This document shows positions 12,268 through 23,280 of a stretch of 64,000 bases of DNA, in pieces. A model generated the notes under the pieces. It was not told the origin of the DNA, did no database searches, and was given only the letters and a program-made list of their open reading frames with translations. The position numbers and the translations under genes were made by a program. Each line of letters begins with the position of its first letter. Positions within the stretch are counted from its first letter, which is position 1. Source of the stretch: Cymodocea nodosa (lineage: Eukaryota > Streptophyta > Magnoliopsida > Alismatales > Cymodoceaceae); the NCBI GenBank assembly GCA_036874045.1, contig CM072341.1:818501-882500 (forward strand), written 5' to 3'.

Positions 12268-13128
12268 ACGACTGACAACGACCGTGCAAGTGATTAGCAT
12301 CCATTGTTTGATTAGCTCCTTGATTTGGTTCCATTAATGTAGTACTATTAGTAATAAGAGAGAGCTGGCCATGCTGGTCTTCGTCTTCGGTCTTCGTCTT
12401 CAATGGCAATAAGACTCTTCTGTTGTTGTTTGTGATTAATGATGTGATAATTCAGTTCTTAATTATTTGGAAATGCTGGTCAGCGTTAGGAATTTATCAA
12501 AATATATACGTACCAGAATTTTTAGCTTCTTCATTTTATGTGCAGGACAAAATATGTGAGTAAATAATTAACTTCTCGTCCTCGTGAAAGGCAAGAGACA
12601 TTTCTTTCTACGTGAAGCAGTAAATGATTAATAACATGAGAACGCTGCATTTACTGTAAAATTACTGTAGATGCTCGAATTTACCACTAGAATTAGATTA
12701 ACTAGCGACGCTATTTCTTCTCATCTCCTCTTTTCTTTCCCATAGTGCACTTGGAGATAAGGCGGACGGTGGTGGTTAACCACCTTTACATCTCTATTTG
12801 CATAAAGTAGAATTTTATTCTCTCCATCACTAATTTCAACAAACAATTCAATTCCCAATTTCCTTTGCTTCACGTCCTCCTCCTCCTATTTAACCCTTCA
12901 ATTTAAGTTTTATAAACTCTAGCAATGATGTTTTCTATTAATTGCAAGTGAAGGACATGCCTAATTTAGATGAAGTTGGATTTGGTGGTCACTCATGGAA
13001 ACCCATATGACAATGAGTGCGATATCTGTTATCCCTTATGCAAGTTTGGCACATGAGAATAAGATAAGGAATTAATGCAATCTAGGAGCAAAATAATATT
13101 TACTTATTTAAATGTTTACATATAATAT
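12268..13128. other. 3' flank of the GRP gene and intergenic DNA
   Basis: The first 150 bases are probably the 3' UTR, with AATAAG near 12352 and 12407 but no canonical AATAAA seen. The remainder is AT-rich without a gene call. Confidence 0.4.
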
Positions 13129-14215
13129 CTAAATATATTGATAATTTAAATAGTTTTAAGTTCATATCTACGAAGGAAAATGATATTTTAGTCACATGGA
13201 TATTTATAGATAATATCCAAATATATTGATGATTTAGATAGTTTTAAGCTTATATCTAAGACTAAAATAATATTTCAATTATTTAGATATTTATATGTAA
13301 TATCCAAATATATTGATAATTTAAATAGTTTTATGCTCATATCTAGTAGGCAAATGATATTTGAGTTACTTAGATATTTATATCTAATATCCAAATGTGT
13401 TGATGATTTAGATAGTTTTAAGTTCATATTTAGAAGCAAAATGATATTTCAACTATTTAGATATTTACATGTAATATCCAAATATATTGATGATATAGAT
13501 AGTTTTAAGCTCATATTTAAGAGCAAAATGATATTTCAATTATTTAGATATTTTTTATGTTATATTCAAATATATTGATGATTTAAATAGTTTTAAGCTC
13601 ATATCTAAGAGGAAAGTGATATGTTAATTATTTGGATATTTTTTATATGTCATATTGAAATATATTAATGATTTAAATAGTTTTGAGTTCATATCTAAGA
13701 GTGAAATGATATTTCAAATATTTGGATATTTTTTATATGTTATATCTAAATATATTGATGATTTAAATAATTTTAAATTCATAATTAGTAGCAAAATGAT
13801 ATTTCGATTACTTAGATATTTATATGTAATATCCAAATATATTGATGATTTAAATAGTTTTAAACTCATATTTAAGAGAAAAATGATATTTCAATTATTT
13901 AGATATTTTTTGTATGTCATATCTAAATATATTAATGATTTAGATAGTTTTAAACTTATATCTAAGAATAAAATGATATTTCAATTATTTGGATTTTTTT
14001 ATATGTCATATCTAAATACATTGATAATTTAAACAATGTTAAGATCATATCTAAGAGAAAAATGATATTTCAATTATTTGGATATTTTTTATATGTTATA
14101 TTCAAATATATTGATGATTCAAATAATTTTAAGTTCATATCTAAAAATGATATAATATTTTAATTATTTTAAATAATTTAAGTTCATATCTAAGTGTACA
14201 TAGTATTTTAAAGTA
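13090..14215. repeat. Minisatellite, about 12 units of 87-90 bp
   Basis: The anchor CCAAATATATTGATGA (with variants) recurs at 13129, 13217, 13304, 13391, 13478, 13566, 13656, 13746, 13833, 13923, 14012 and 14102, a step of 87-90 bp. Each unit also holds ATAGTTTTAAGCTCATATCTAA-type and AAAATGATATTTCAATTATTT-type blocks. Because the step is often a multiple of three, long ORFs read through several units (13333-13578, 13655-14032). I treat these as by-products. Confidence 0.85.
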
Positions 14216-14610
14216 TTTTTGTAATTTGAACATGTTCAAGGGTATATCAAATAATTTAGACATACTCAGGAGCAATTTGATAACTTCAATGTACTTAAAG
14301 ATATCTTGATAATTTAGACATGCTCAAGAACATTTTAGTAATTTGGATGTGCTCAAGGACATTTTAGTCATTTGAGAACGTATAAGGATATTTTGGTGCT
14401 TTAGCCATGTATAAGGGTAAGTTAGGAATCAAATATGTATAGAGATATATTACTATTGTAATTTAACATGCATAAGGATATGTCGGTAATTTGGCTTTAC
14501 ATAAAGATATTTTAGTACCTTAGCCATTGATAATGGTATTTTTGGTTCTTTGATTATATTGAAGGGTATTTTGGTAATTTAATGCACATAAAAGGGTATA
14601 TTAATATTTT
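14216..14610. repeat. Degenerate 29-30 bp minisatellite adjoining the 88-bp array
   Basis: Units such as CATGCTCAAGAACATTTT plus AGTAATTTGGA repeat about 13 times with much divergence. The shared idea is 'catg.ataagg.tattttggtaattt'. The 29-30 bp step is one third of the neighbouring 88-bp unit, so the two arrays may share an origin. Confidence 0.6.
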
Positions 14611-15185
14611 GACATTTTGTATATATATTTTCATGTCAAAGTATATACTTTTTAGATATTTTAAATTCATATTTAGGAGCAATATGATCTATGTTATTTT
14701 ATATTTCAATGCTCATGTATTTTACGTCAAAATAATTTGTACAAGATTCACACTTAATAATTTAGAATCATATCTAAGAGCAATAATATATCTTTTTATC
14801 TTATGTTTAAAGATTATTTTCTGCTACTTTATATTTGTATATTTTTTATAAAAATATTTAAACATTTGAAGACTTTCGTTTGTCGGCATGGGTAGACCTC
14901 CTTTTTCCTTTGCCAAATAAATAAATATTATTATTATTATTTCTTCTTTTATGCAAATCCCATTTCATGCATGGATATATTTTTAATATCATGCGTGCGT
15001 ATGGGAAACAATTTTCTTGAATGCACGTGTAATTACCAATGAGTTATGTATTTTGTCTTCGATTGGCTTCACGCATACGTGGATTCATCATATATGTGCT
15101 TAATCCTTTATTTCATGCATATAAATTATCTCATGTCCTTTACCAAAGCACATTTTTTTTTGTACATAACATAAATTTGATTTTC
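14611..15185. other. AT-rich intergenic stretch
   Basis: No gene, RNA or repeat structure was recognised. Confidence 0.4.
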
Positions 15186-15189
15186 GTAC

Positions 15190-15440
15190 ACATATGCATC
15201 TTTAATTTTACGCTCAACGCCCGTTGCCTCGTGAGCACAAGTTGGCCTTCGTCTGCACGAGCGCCGGCTTCTTCCCTTGCAGTCCGTCGGAGAGGATCGG
15301 AGGTCCCCACTGTCGGTCGGTCGGAGATCACTGAACTGGGTGAGGTGGAGGTGTCACGATTGAGTAACGGCGGCGGAAGTTTCCGGCGAGCGCGACGAAC
15401 GAACGATCCGCCGGCTCCCTTCCGTCCACACCTTCCGCTT
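15190..15440. other. Isolated GC-rich island
   Basis: About 250 bases are strikingly GC-rich (CGGCGGCGGAAG, GCGAGCGCGACG) in otherwise AT-rich DNA. Short ORFs exist on both strands but none is recognisable. It could be a captured gene fragment, a 5' exon/promoter remnant, or part of a TE. No product is called. Confidence 0.45.
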
Positions 15441-15629
15441 TTTTTTTATTTTTTATTTTTTATTTTTTTTATTATTATAAATGTGAAGGTGATTTTTTTA
15501 ATTTTTAACTGTAAAAAATTTAGTGCTAAAATAAAATTCATAGTATTTTTTAATGTCGACGCCCTGCCTACTCTTTCACGTTAACATTAAACATGAAAAA
15601 TAAAAGATAAATTTAAGGAAAACACAGAC

Positions 15630-15851
15630 ATTCTGATGAGATCGTGTGACTGCAGTAAATAATGAATTAACAATAATATTTAACGAAGTAACAAACACTT
15701 CGTTGATATGCAATAAATTAAAAGTGTATGTACTAAATAAATTAAATTATGGTAAACTAATCTACATGAAAAGATAAGAGACAAAGAAAATGTGAATTAA
15801 CTTGGTTTATCTAGATTATTCCTTTTTAGATATAAGTTGTTAAGACAAATA
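15630..15851 (+). repeat. Dispersed repeat, copy 1 of 3
   Basis: The segment from TTCTGATGAGATC to GTTAAGACAAATATT closely matches 19538-19760 and, in its second half, 20165-20290, all in the same orientation. It has no coding content. It may be part of an unclassified TE. Confidence 0.65.
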
Positions 15852-18281
15852 TTAATGCCAGAGGTGGTTTGTTTAAGTTTGGTGTCTGTCGTCACACGTT
15901 CGTCTGCCAGTCCTCATCGGCCGTAGTCGATCGGCCCAGCCCAAAAGGGTTAAAAATCCTAGATATATGTTTGAAATTAGCCACATATATGCGTGACAAA
16001 TACGTGCATGTAGATATGCACAAGATCAAATACCATATGTGCATAAAATTAAATACATATATCTTGATAAATATATGCATATATGTTTTGAGAAAGACGA
16101 AGATGTTCTTCAATAACAGGCAATATGTGTAACGTCATCCCGTAGGGATAAATGTACAAAATCAGAATTGATAAATACGTATGTGGAGAATATTGCTCAA
16201 AAGGAGGGAAGAAAGGAAGTAAAGGAAAGAAAGAAAAAAAAAGGGGGGTTGAAATGACAAAATCAAATCATATGTATATGAAATTAAATGCATATGTGTA
16301 GCAAATACATATATGTATGAAGTCCGATTCATATATATTGAATATATTTGACAAATACATATATGTACAAAAATGAAATGTGAAATGTGATAAATATATG
16401 TATGCATAAGAACATCTGGCGAATATCAAAATCAAATACATATATATATGTATGCCTGTCAGATGTGTATATATGTGATAAGAAATCATTTGGACAAGCG
16501 CATATACGTCAATAATTACATATATGTGTAAAGCCGAGATCAATAACAGCAAGATGCTGCCCAAGGCTTAAAAAAGTAACGTAAAATGATACCTCCAGGC
16601 CTGTCAACAACACGCTTTGGTGAAAATCTTTGAATACTTGAGTATTTCTAAAAGAAAATGGAAGTAAAGAAATACTATTGAGATATGAAATGTATTTAGG
16701 TATAAAATATATAAATAAAAGAATATCTATGCTTTTAAATAAAAACCTCAACTATAGATGCGGACATGTATTAGATGTGAAGAACATATATATCTAAGTA
16801 TCTAAAAGTATAAAATATTTATATGTAAGAGTTAGTTAAAACTATTTAAAAAATATTAAAATATTCACTCCTCGACATGTGTAAACGATACGCTTTTCGA
16901 TTTCCATTAAAGTTTAGGGATTTCTCATTCTCCACATTAGTCTAATTTCAACAAATTCTATAAAACCCTGTACATCTCCATAATTGGTGATCTTGTCTGA
17001 ATAAATTTAATAAAAATTATTAAAATTTGGATAAAATGGAATTAAAACCCCATAAATTCATTTTCCGTCAATTTTTAATTGGGTAAAATAAATTTTGGGT
17101 AAGAAAATTTCCAAATTTCATAGATATTCCCGAATATTAACTTATTTATTTTTTGAATATATATTTACATGAGAAATTTTAGGATTTTACAAGTACCTAA
17201 AAAGTAGTATGTCGTTTGTATGACAAATTAAGACAATGATAACTTGAAAATCCATGTCATATATACGTACCTCTACAAATTTTCTAAACTTATGCCTGCA
17301 TTGTATATATCCTAATAAAATTTCTCGTGTGAGAGAGCTTTTTGGGAATTTACATTTTTATCTTATATTCATTTTTGTATATTCATAGATATTTTGGCCG
17401 CGGTTGTAGAAGCAAATGGATCGAGCATATATACTCTCGTAATATGTAGTGACTAAATAATTTTTGTGCACGGTTGAAGTGCACGCACTGTCACTGATGA
17501 CTACTACTACTACCAGTATTAATAATAATATTATTATTCTTGATGCTGCTAGTACTATATAGTACTGATGACTAAATAATTATCTTTGCACTTCAAACGT
17601 GCCGATCAATACGATGCTATCAAGACACTGTATTATTATTATTATAATTATTGTTATTTCTACTACTACTGCGACGATGGACGAACACAAGGAAACTTCA
17701 TGTCACACAAGAGAAATATAAGTTCTGTCACGGAAATAGCACTGATAAGAATACGTACCATTTCGTTGAGACATTCATAGCACAAGTGTAACTTTTGTCA
17801 TTCAAGCATCTCGGCCATAAATAATCGTTACACAGGCGAAATATAAGTTGTGTCATTCATTCACATCTGCCATATGATCATCTACGTCATCAAAGATACA
17901 TGTCACTGAAACATTTGGCACAAAGCAAGTTCAATACACAACGCCAAACTTCAAACATAAAATTTTAACAACTTCTAAGCTAATGTGAATAGATCCTAAA
18001 GTAATTTCCCATTTCTTCATGCATTGTCCACTGTGGATCGATTGTTGGATTCTTTCATGTAGCCCACCTTATTGCATGGTGATCTATAATTTCATGCTTT
18101 TCGATGTGGTCAAGTCGACTATTTTGAGTTCATTATATTGCATATATAACATTACACACTTTTAATTCCTCATGCCAGCTGCATCATGATGGTAATGTAA
18201 AGCACTTCATATAATTGTTACAGGAAATTGTAAAAGACACAAGATAAACATGAGAAGCATTACTTTAATTTTTCCCTAAAC
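15852..18281. other. Intergenic region with palindromic ATATGTAT-rich DNA
   Basis: From about 15960 to 16540, ATACATATATGTAT-type palindromes repeat irregularly on both strands. From 17450 to 17660, ACT/ATT trinucleotide runs are flanked by similar GACTAAATAATT blocks (17450 and 17570). Between 17700 and 17900, AAATATAAGTT(C/G)TGTCA occurs twice, which could be subterminal repeats of an unrecognised DNA transposon. No gene is supported. Confidence 0.4.
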
Positions 18282-18298
18282 TAGTTATATATATATAC
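18282..18298 (+). promoter_or_regulatory. TATA region of the small secreted-protein gene
   Basis: A TTATATATATATACC run lies about 55-70 nt upstream of the ATG at 18352, a usual plant spacing. It is a low-complexity sequence, so the exact box is uncertain. Confidence 0.4.
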
Positions 18299-18351
18299 CT
18301 AGAGATATATCATCTGAGTACACATCGGCACATACATTTTACCATAGCAAA

Positions 18352-18717
18352 ATGGTTAAGGGTGGTGCTTTCTCAATAGTCTTGGAGGTGTTTGTCCTCC
18401 TCCTGCTATGGGTGGATAAGCCTGTGGGTGGGCAACAATTCAATGAGGTGGTGTATGGGGAAGGTGGAGGGGAAGAAGGCGGTGTAAGAGGAGAACAATA
18501 TGGAAATGGAGGACGACGTGGATGGGGAGATTATGCATGGAGAAATCGGGATGGATTTGAATGGGCAAGACGTCCCCATGGTCTTCTTAAGACTGAGAAA
18601 ACATCAGGTGGTCGTGGTTGTACTTCTAATGGTGTTGGTTTAACAGATGAATATGATCAGGTTAGCAAGCAAGGGAGTAAGCGAGGATCGTGTCATATAT
18701 CTGCCAACTTTTATTAA
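18352..18717 (+). CDS. Small secreted Gly/charged-residue-rich protein (121 aa)
   Basis: The ORF opens with a clear signal peptide (MVKGGAFSIVLEVFVLLLLW..., likely cleavage near GG/QQF at residue 27). A mature region rich in Gly, Glu, Arg and Trp follows (YGEGGGEEGG, GRRGWGDYAW, RNRDGFEWARRPHG). It has only two Cys (residues 90 and 114), so it is not a typical cysteine-rich peptide. The ATG context AAAATGG and upstream TATA run support the start. A possible splice donor (CAG/GTTAGC) near 18660 means the true C-terminus could differ from the one read here. I do not recognise the family. It could be a divergent GRP relative or a species-specific secreted peptide. Confidence 0.5.
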   Translation: MVKGGAFSIVLEVFVLLLLWVDKPVGGQQFNEVVYGEGGGEEGGVRGEQYGNGGRRGWGDYAWRNRDGFEWARRPHGLLKTEKTSGGRGCTSNGVGLTDEYDQVSKQGSKRGSCHISANFY

Positions 18718-19537
18718 TTTCAGCACACTTTTTGTTTACGAAATAAATGGCCTCATTAGTTCAGCGTGCAAATTAATTAGTCCAGATGATTTCCGGATCA
18801 TGTATTTATCCATTGATGAGGTGATTTTGGAGTTGTTGATCACGTTCTTCTGCAGATTTTGAATTTTCATTCTCGTTCTGAAATGCATGCTTGTATCCTA
18901 TTTGTTTTTGGTGGTGTTTCATTGTGTCTGTTCACGTCAAATATTTGATTAAGTTTGATGTTTTCAATCTAAATAAAATGAAATGTTGGCTCTTTCTTCG
19001 ATTTGAACTCCATTTGGCAATTGCTACCATAATCTGATGAAATTTTGTGGAGTTATGTGTATTCTTTGTCTGGATTACCATATTTATGTTTTTATAGGCA
19101 TGAATTTAATTTATAATCTAATCATCAAATTTTTATCCTTGGAATATCAATTCATTAACAAAAGATTATGCTAATTGTGTGGAACAAAGAAATGCAATTG
19201 TTTGTTCTTTTCAATTTAAAACCCTAACAACTTACTCCTTGATCATAATCAATTATTTTTAGTTGAACGTGCACATTTCAATAAACAAAATGACCAATGA
19301 GACGTGAGATTTCTTTCATGCCATCCCCAAGGGCTTCTTGCCCAAATAATAATTCCATGGAAGAAGCCAATGAACAGCCAAAATGGCTGCTGTGAAAGGA
19401 GTTGGAAAATAAACTTGGGAACAATGTGGGTAAATGGTGAATACAGAAATTTTATGAAAAGAAAAACATAAGAAAAGGTAAATATATATAAGGAAAACAT
19501 TAAGCTAAAAGATACCGTAGCAACTAAAATAAAGACA
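18718..19537. other. 3' flank and AT-rich intergenic DNA
   Basis: No gene recognised. The 123-aa minus-strand reading frame at 19249-19620 runs into dispersed-repeat copy 2 and has no domain. Confidence 0.4.
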
Positions 19538-19855
19538 TTCTGATAAGATTGAATGACTTCAGTAAATAATGAATTAATAGTAATATTTAATGAATTAACA
19601 AACACTTCATTGATTTGCAATAAATTAAAAATGTATGTACTAAATAAATTAAATTGTGGTAAACTAATCTATATGAAAATGTCAGAGACAATGAAAGATG
19701 AGAATTAACTTAGTTTATCTAGATTATTCTTTTTTAGTCATAATTTGTTAAGACAAATATATTGTTATTGATGGTTTGTTTGTGGCCATATCTTCCAGCT
19801 CTAAGCTCCATAAGTTACTCTCCAAGTTTAATAAAAATAGTTGAGGATGTGAACT
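19538..19855 (+). repeat. Dispersed repeat, copy 2 of 3
   Basis: This matches copy 1 (15630-15851) and extends further, through TGGTTTGTTTGTGGCCATATC to TTTAATAAAAATAGT. The extension is shared with copy 3 at 20165-20385. Confidence 0.65.
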
Positions 19856-19873
19856 CTTTGTTCTATTGATACC

Positions 19874-20130
19874 ATGCAGTTAAATAGATTGTAAGGCAAT
19901 GTAGTGGATCATCAATGGAAAAATGCCAAACAAGGAAGTAGAAGAACAAACAACACAAGCAAGATGGAGTAATGAAAACCCTAAAACCCCTTATAGTTTT
20001 TGTTGTACTTCCCTGGAACATAATAACCATACAAGATAAATGAATAGGCGGATCTAAGTATTTGAAGTATCTACATAACAACGAAATCGATAGAAATAAG
20101 AATGACACAGAATTTCAACCAGATTAGCCT
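19874..20130 (-). repeat. Possible Copia-type LTR remnant
   Basis: On the minus strand, a stretch with TTATTATGTTCCAGGGAAG and a T/G-rich tail ends in TTAACTGCA and is followed at once by TGGTATCAATAG. That resembles the initiator-Met primer site TGGTATCAGAGC of Copia elements (10 of 12 bases). The right (5') limit is not certain and no protein domain is attached. It lies between two copies of the dispersed repeat. Confidence 0.35.
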
Positions 20131-20164
20131 CTTTTGCCTTCACTAATTTGACAACTTAGGGACT

Positions 20165-20385
20165 CACTTTCTAAATAAATTAAATTGTGGTAAAGTAATC
20201 TATATGAAAATGTGAGAGACAGTGATAGATGAGAATTAACTTGGTTTATCTTGATTATTCTTTTTCAGTTATAATTTGTTAAGACAAATATATTGTTATT
20301 GATGGTTTGTTTATGGCCATATCTACGAGCTCCAAGCTCTAAAAATTACTCTCCAAGTTTAATAAAAATAGTCAAGGCGGGCAGC
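20165..20385 (+). repeat. Dispersed repeat, copy 3 of 3
   Basis: From CTAAATAAATTAAATTGTGG to AATAAAAATAGTC this repeats the second two thirds of copy 2, about 520 bp away, with the LTR-like segment between them. A local tandem duplication explains the layout. Confidence 0.6.
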
Positions 20386-21108
20386 AGAATAAGTGAATAT
20401 GGTCTAATTTGAGTGTTGTGGTGTTGGATTCCAAGCCAAGACTTCCCAAATTTGCTCAAGAATCGTATACACACAAAGTTAATTAAAATGATCTACTCTA
20501 CAAATTAATGAATCCCTTGTTAATGTAATAAGACCTATTTTTCAAGAGGATGATTGGATTGGATAAAGAAATAGATGACATATATTTCTTGTTAGAAATT
20601 TAAATCTTTGAGATAAGAGATTTAAGTCATGCATCTAACAAAAAATAAATTTGTTGCATTGTGATGGAGAAGTTTAGGCAGAAAATTTGTCTCATTGTAA
20701 TATATGCCTGAGGTAAAAAATATATGTAGACTTTCTTTTCCAATCAGTAAATCATCTACTACATGCTGTTACATTACATGAATTAAACTTAATAGTATTA
20801 ATCTAAAATAAACACATTACAAATGGATAATCACATTTTCAATAACTTTGTCAAATATTTTCATAGTACATTTAGAGATGTAAAATGGACTAGGCCAACA
20901 TGGGCCAGCCTAACCCATCTCATAAAATGTAGGCTTGACCCGACCTGGTCCAAAAATTCAGATTGGGCTAGGCTGATATTTTATTTACTTTCAGCTCACA
21001 GTTAGGCTCGACCAAGGCAAACCTAGCCCAAGCCAGCTTGTAGGTTGAATGTTGCAAAATGCAGCGTTCAATGTTTGGATGTCTGAATGTTGATGCAATG
21101 TTCAAATA
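20386..21108. other. Intergenic DNA with a GGGCTAGG-type repeat fragment
   Basis: Around 20880-21050 the sequence carries GGGCCAGCC, GACCCGACC and GGGCTAGGC motifs. The same flavour recurs at 50645-50790, and such blocks are common in degraded plant repeats. No gene was seen. Confidence 0.4.
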
Positions 21109-21136
21109 TTTGAACGTTACGTAGGTAACGTTCAAA
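21109..21136. repeat. Perfect 12-bp-arm hairpin
   Basis: TTTGAACGTTAC and its exact reverse complement GTAACGTTCAAA are separated by GTAG. The neighbourhood (21045-21175) repeats GTTCAAACGTT/AACGTTTGGAC variants, so the hairpin sits in a cluster of AACGTT words. Function unknown. Confidence 0.7.
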
Positions 21137-21177
21137 CGTTGCATATGAACATTAACGTTTGGACACAACATTTGTCA

Positions 21178-21180
<3 letters not shown>

Positions 21181-21210
<30 letters not shown>
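21181..21210. repeat. (GA)15 microsatellite
   Basis: An uninterrupted GA run, followed by imperfect GGGAGAGG. Confidence 0.95.
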
Positions 21211-21214
<4 letters not shown>

Positions 21215-22141
21215 AGAGGGAGAGAAAAAGGAAAATGAAAAGGGTACGAAAAATCTATAAATAAGTGAAGAAAATTAGAGTTTTCTTCACAACTTATTCA
21301 ATTTTCTATTTTTTTTCACAGAGCATATAAAGTTATCAATTTTCTTTTAGGTTTTCGCTTTAAACTTTCTTCAACTTCAGTCAGACCATTAGTACTCCAA
21401 AATTATGAAAACTGAAACATCTTTAAGTATTACTACTAAATCTAGAAGAATATCTGTTTTATCGTTAAAGTTTATAATAAAGATAAAGATATGGAAAATG
21501 ACTTTGTGTTGAAGGTTTACTACAAAATCTGCAATGTAAACTTTTTATGCAAAACTTCAATTAGTATAAGTCATTTATCTAGATATTTAACTAATTATTC
21601 ATCAAAATTTTGAAAAAAATAAAATAGTTCTAACACAAATTAATTTTAACTTTGAAGGTAACATTACATAATACTATTATGATGTTAGGAATGCTAGAGA
21701 ACTATATGCTCAATTTATTGTTGTTTAAAATTTACTTATTAATTTTGATGATTGTCAACATTTTCAAGATTACATTTCACAAATTTATTATCTACAATTT
21801 AAAAATATTTTTAAAAATACAACTAGGTAAGATGTTATTGGTTTTTATAGTAAACTTAGAATGAAACTAATTAATATAATAAGTTTTATAAATACATTTA
21901 TATCATGTACATCTTTGAGAGGGTAGAGCTAAAATAGAATATGTTACTATTACTACATATTTTATTGATGATAATTAGGCTTTATAAAAAAAATTAATAA
22001 GATTTAAAAGAATAAATCATCTACATAATGTTAAAAATATTTTTTTGACTACCATATAAATTTCAAATTTCACACACACACACACACACACACACACGAT
22101 CGAGAGACAGAGAGAACATATATTTTTTATGCAATTCAAAC
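21211..22141. other. AT-rich intergenic DNA with a (CA)13 tract
   Basis: A CA microsatellite occupies 22071-22097, just beyond the 3' end of the GRP copy A block. No gene recognised. Confidence 0.5.
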
Positions 22142-22147
22142 TTTATT
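22142..22147 (-). terminator. Polyadenylation signal of small GRP copy A
   Basis: TTTATT on the plus strand is AATAAA on the minus strand, inside a segment (CAAACTTTATTGATCGATTG) conserved downstream of copies A, C and D of the small GRP family. Confidence 0.5.
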
Positions 22148-22344
22148 GATCGATTGGGCAAACATTACAAGAAGGAACTCGTGTGGGTAGAGGTTTCATT
22201 ACTCTAGTGGAACAAGTGAAGTGGTTGCAGACAAACCACACCACACGTTATTTCATCCCATGTTACCAGCTAGATTGTAGAAGAGCCGGTGAAAGGAGAG
22301 AATTCATAAAGAAGAAGAGCAACGAGCGAATTAAATCTTTTTTG

Positions 22345-22784
22345 TTAATACTTCCCACCGCCGCCGCCACCGCCGCCGCCACCACCACCACCTCCTCCAC
22401 CCTTTCCATATCCATATCCTTTACCTTTTCCATATCCATGCCCTCCACCTTTGCCATATCCGCCACCTCCACCACCACCGCCACCACCTCCTCCTCCTCC
22501 GCTCTTGCCGTACCCACCACCTTTCCCGTACCCACTACCATATCCTTTACCATATCCTCCATACCCTTTGCCGCCACCACCGCCACCACCTCCACTGCCA
22601 CCGCCACCGCCACCCCCAATGCCCTTTCCGCAACCTTCTCCTTTTCCGTAACCTCCACCGTGGCCATACCAGTTCAAAACCCTCCACCGTCGCCATAGCC
22701 GTTCAAAACCCTGGTGGCTGAGGCCAAGCTCAAGGAGAGCAAGACTGCAAGGGCAAGGATTGCCAAAATGTTGGAGCGAGCCAT
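22345..22784 (-). pseudogene. Small secreted GRP, copy A (frame-shifted)
   Basis: The gene starts MARSNILAILALAVLLSLSL, a signal peptide ending ASA before TRVLNGYGDGGG, the same start as the intact copy at 31567-31965. After residue 36 the frame closes (stop at 22674-22676). The cause is visible: a 29-bp tandem duplication containing GGTTTTGAAC, which is not a multiple of three. Beyond it, glycine-rich coding sequence continues in the next frame down to 22345 (NWYGHGGGYGKGEG, GYGKGYGSGYGKGGGYGK, long glycine runs). The C-terminal half differs from copy C, with longer glycine blocks and fewer GYGYGKGE units. As read, only a 36-residue peptide would be made. The TATA box and poly(A) signal are intact. 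Confidence 0.75.
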
Positions 22785-22852
22785 GCTGGAATTAAGCCAA
22801 AGATGTATGTGGAAGGGGAAGGGATGGGGTTCGGAGGTGTCTTGGTTGCTCC

Positions 22853-22861
22853 CTATTTATA
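22853..22861 (-). promoter_or_regulatory. TATA box of small GRP copy A
   Basis: TATAAATAG on the minus strand, about 70 nt upstream of the start codon, within a block conserved in all four copies (GGCTCTATAAATAGGGAGCA). Confidence 0.65.
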
Positions 22862-23280
22862 GAGCCGGTTGGTACTGTGTAATAAATTTATAAGCTTATA
22901 ATTAAATACGACATATCTAAATATGAAATCATACACGACGTGGTCAATATTTTTTAGGAGCTTGGATAGAACTGCATGTAGAATTCGTCTGCGTTCTTTT
23001 TGCCATTCAGAATAGAATGGGATGGAGCTTATGATATCATATTCAACTTCCCTGACGGTTAGACAATAACGAGCTCACTACATATCTCAGACTTTTATAT
23101 TAGGCCATCCGTTACTGAGATTAAAATAAGTCCTTCCTTGGATCTTTGTTTCTTCCGTGGTGTGGTGTGAATAATGTTACTTCCATAAGCACCATCATGT
23201 TACGTCTTTAGTTCTTTTTGTCTACTGCAAAGTTATATGCTATTTGAGTTAGTCAATTATGACGTTACGTTCAATTTATA
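22862..23280 (-). other. Proximal promoter block of small GRP copy A
   Basis: About 420 bases, including AAGCTTATAAATTTATTACAC and GACCACGTCGTGTATGATTT words on the minus strand. The block is repeated upstream of copies B, C and D. No gene. Confidence 0.5.

Noticed and set aside
11057-12409. 450-aa minus-strand Leu/His/Arg ORF over the 417-aa GRP gene
   Set aside because: A composition shadow: no TATA box or sensible N-terminus, and the plus-strand gene is well supported.
13333-14032. Two plus-strand ORFs (81 and 125 aa) with ISKYIDDLNSF repeats
   Set aside because: They result from a tandem repeat whose unit is near a multiple of three. No promoter, and the frame does not persist through the array.
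17450-17900. A CACTA-type transposon suggested by AAATATAAGTT(C/G)TGTCA repeats
   Set aside because: No CACTA termini or 3-bp target duplication could be found, and two short repeats are not enough.
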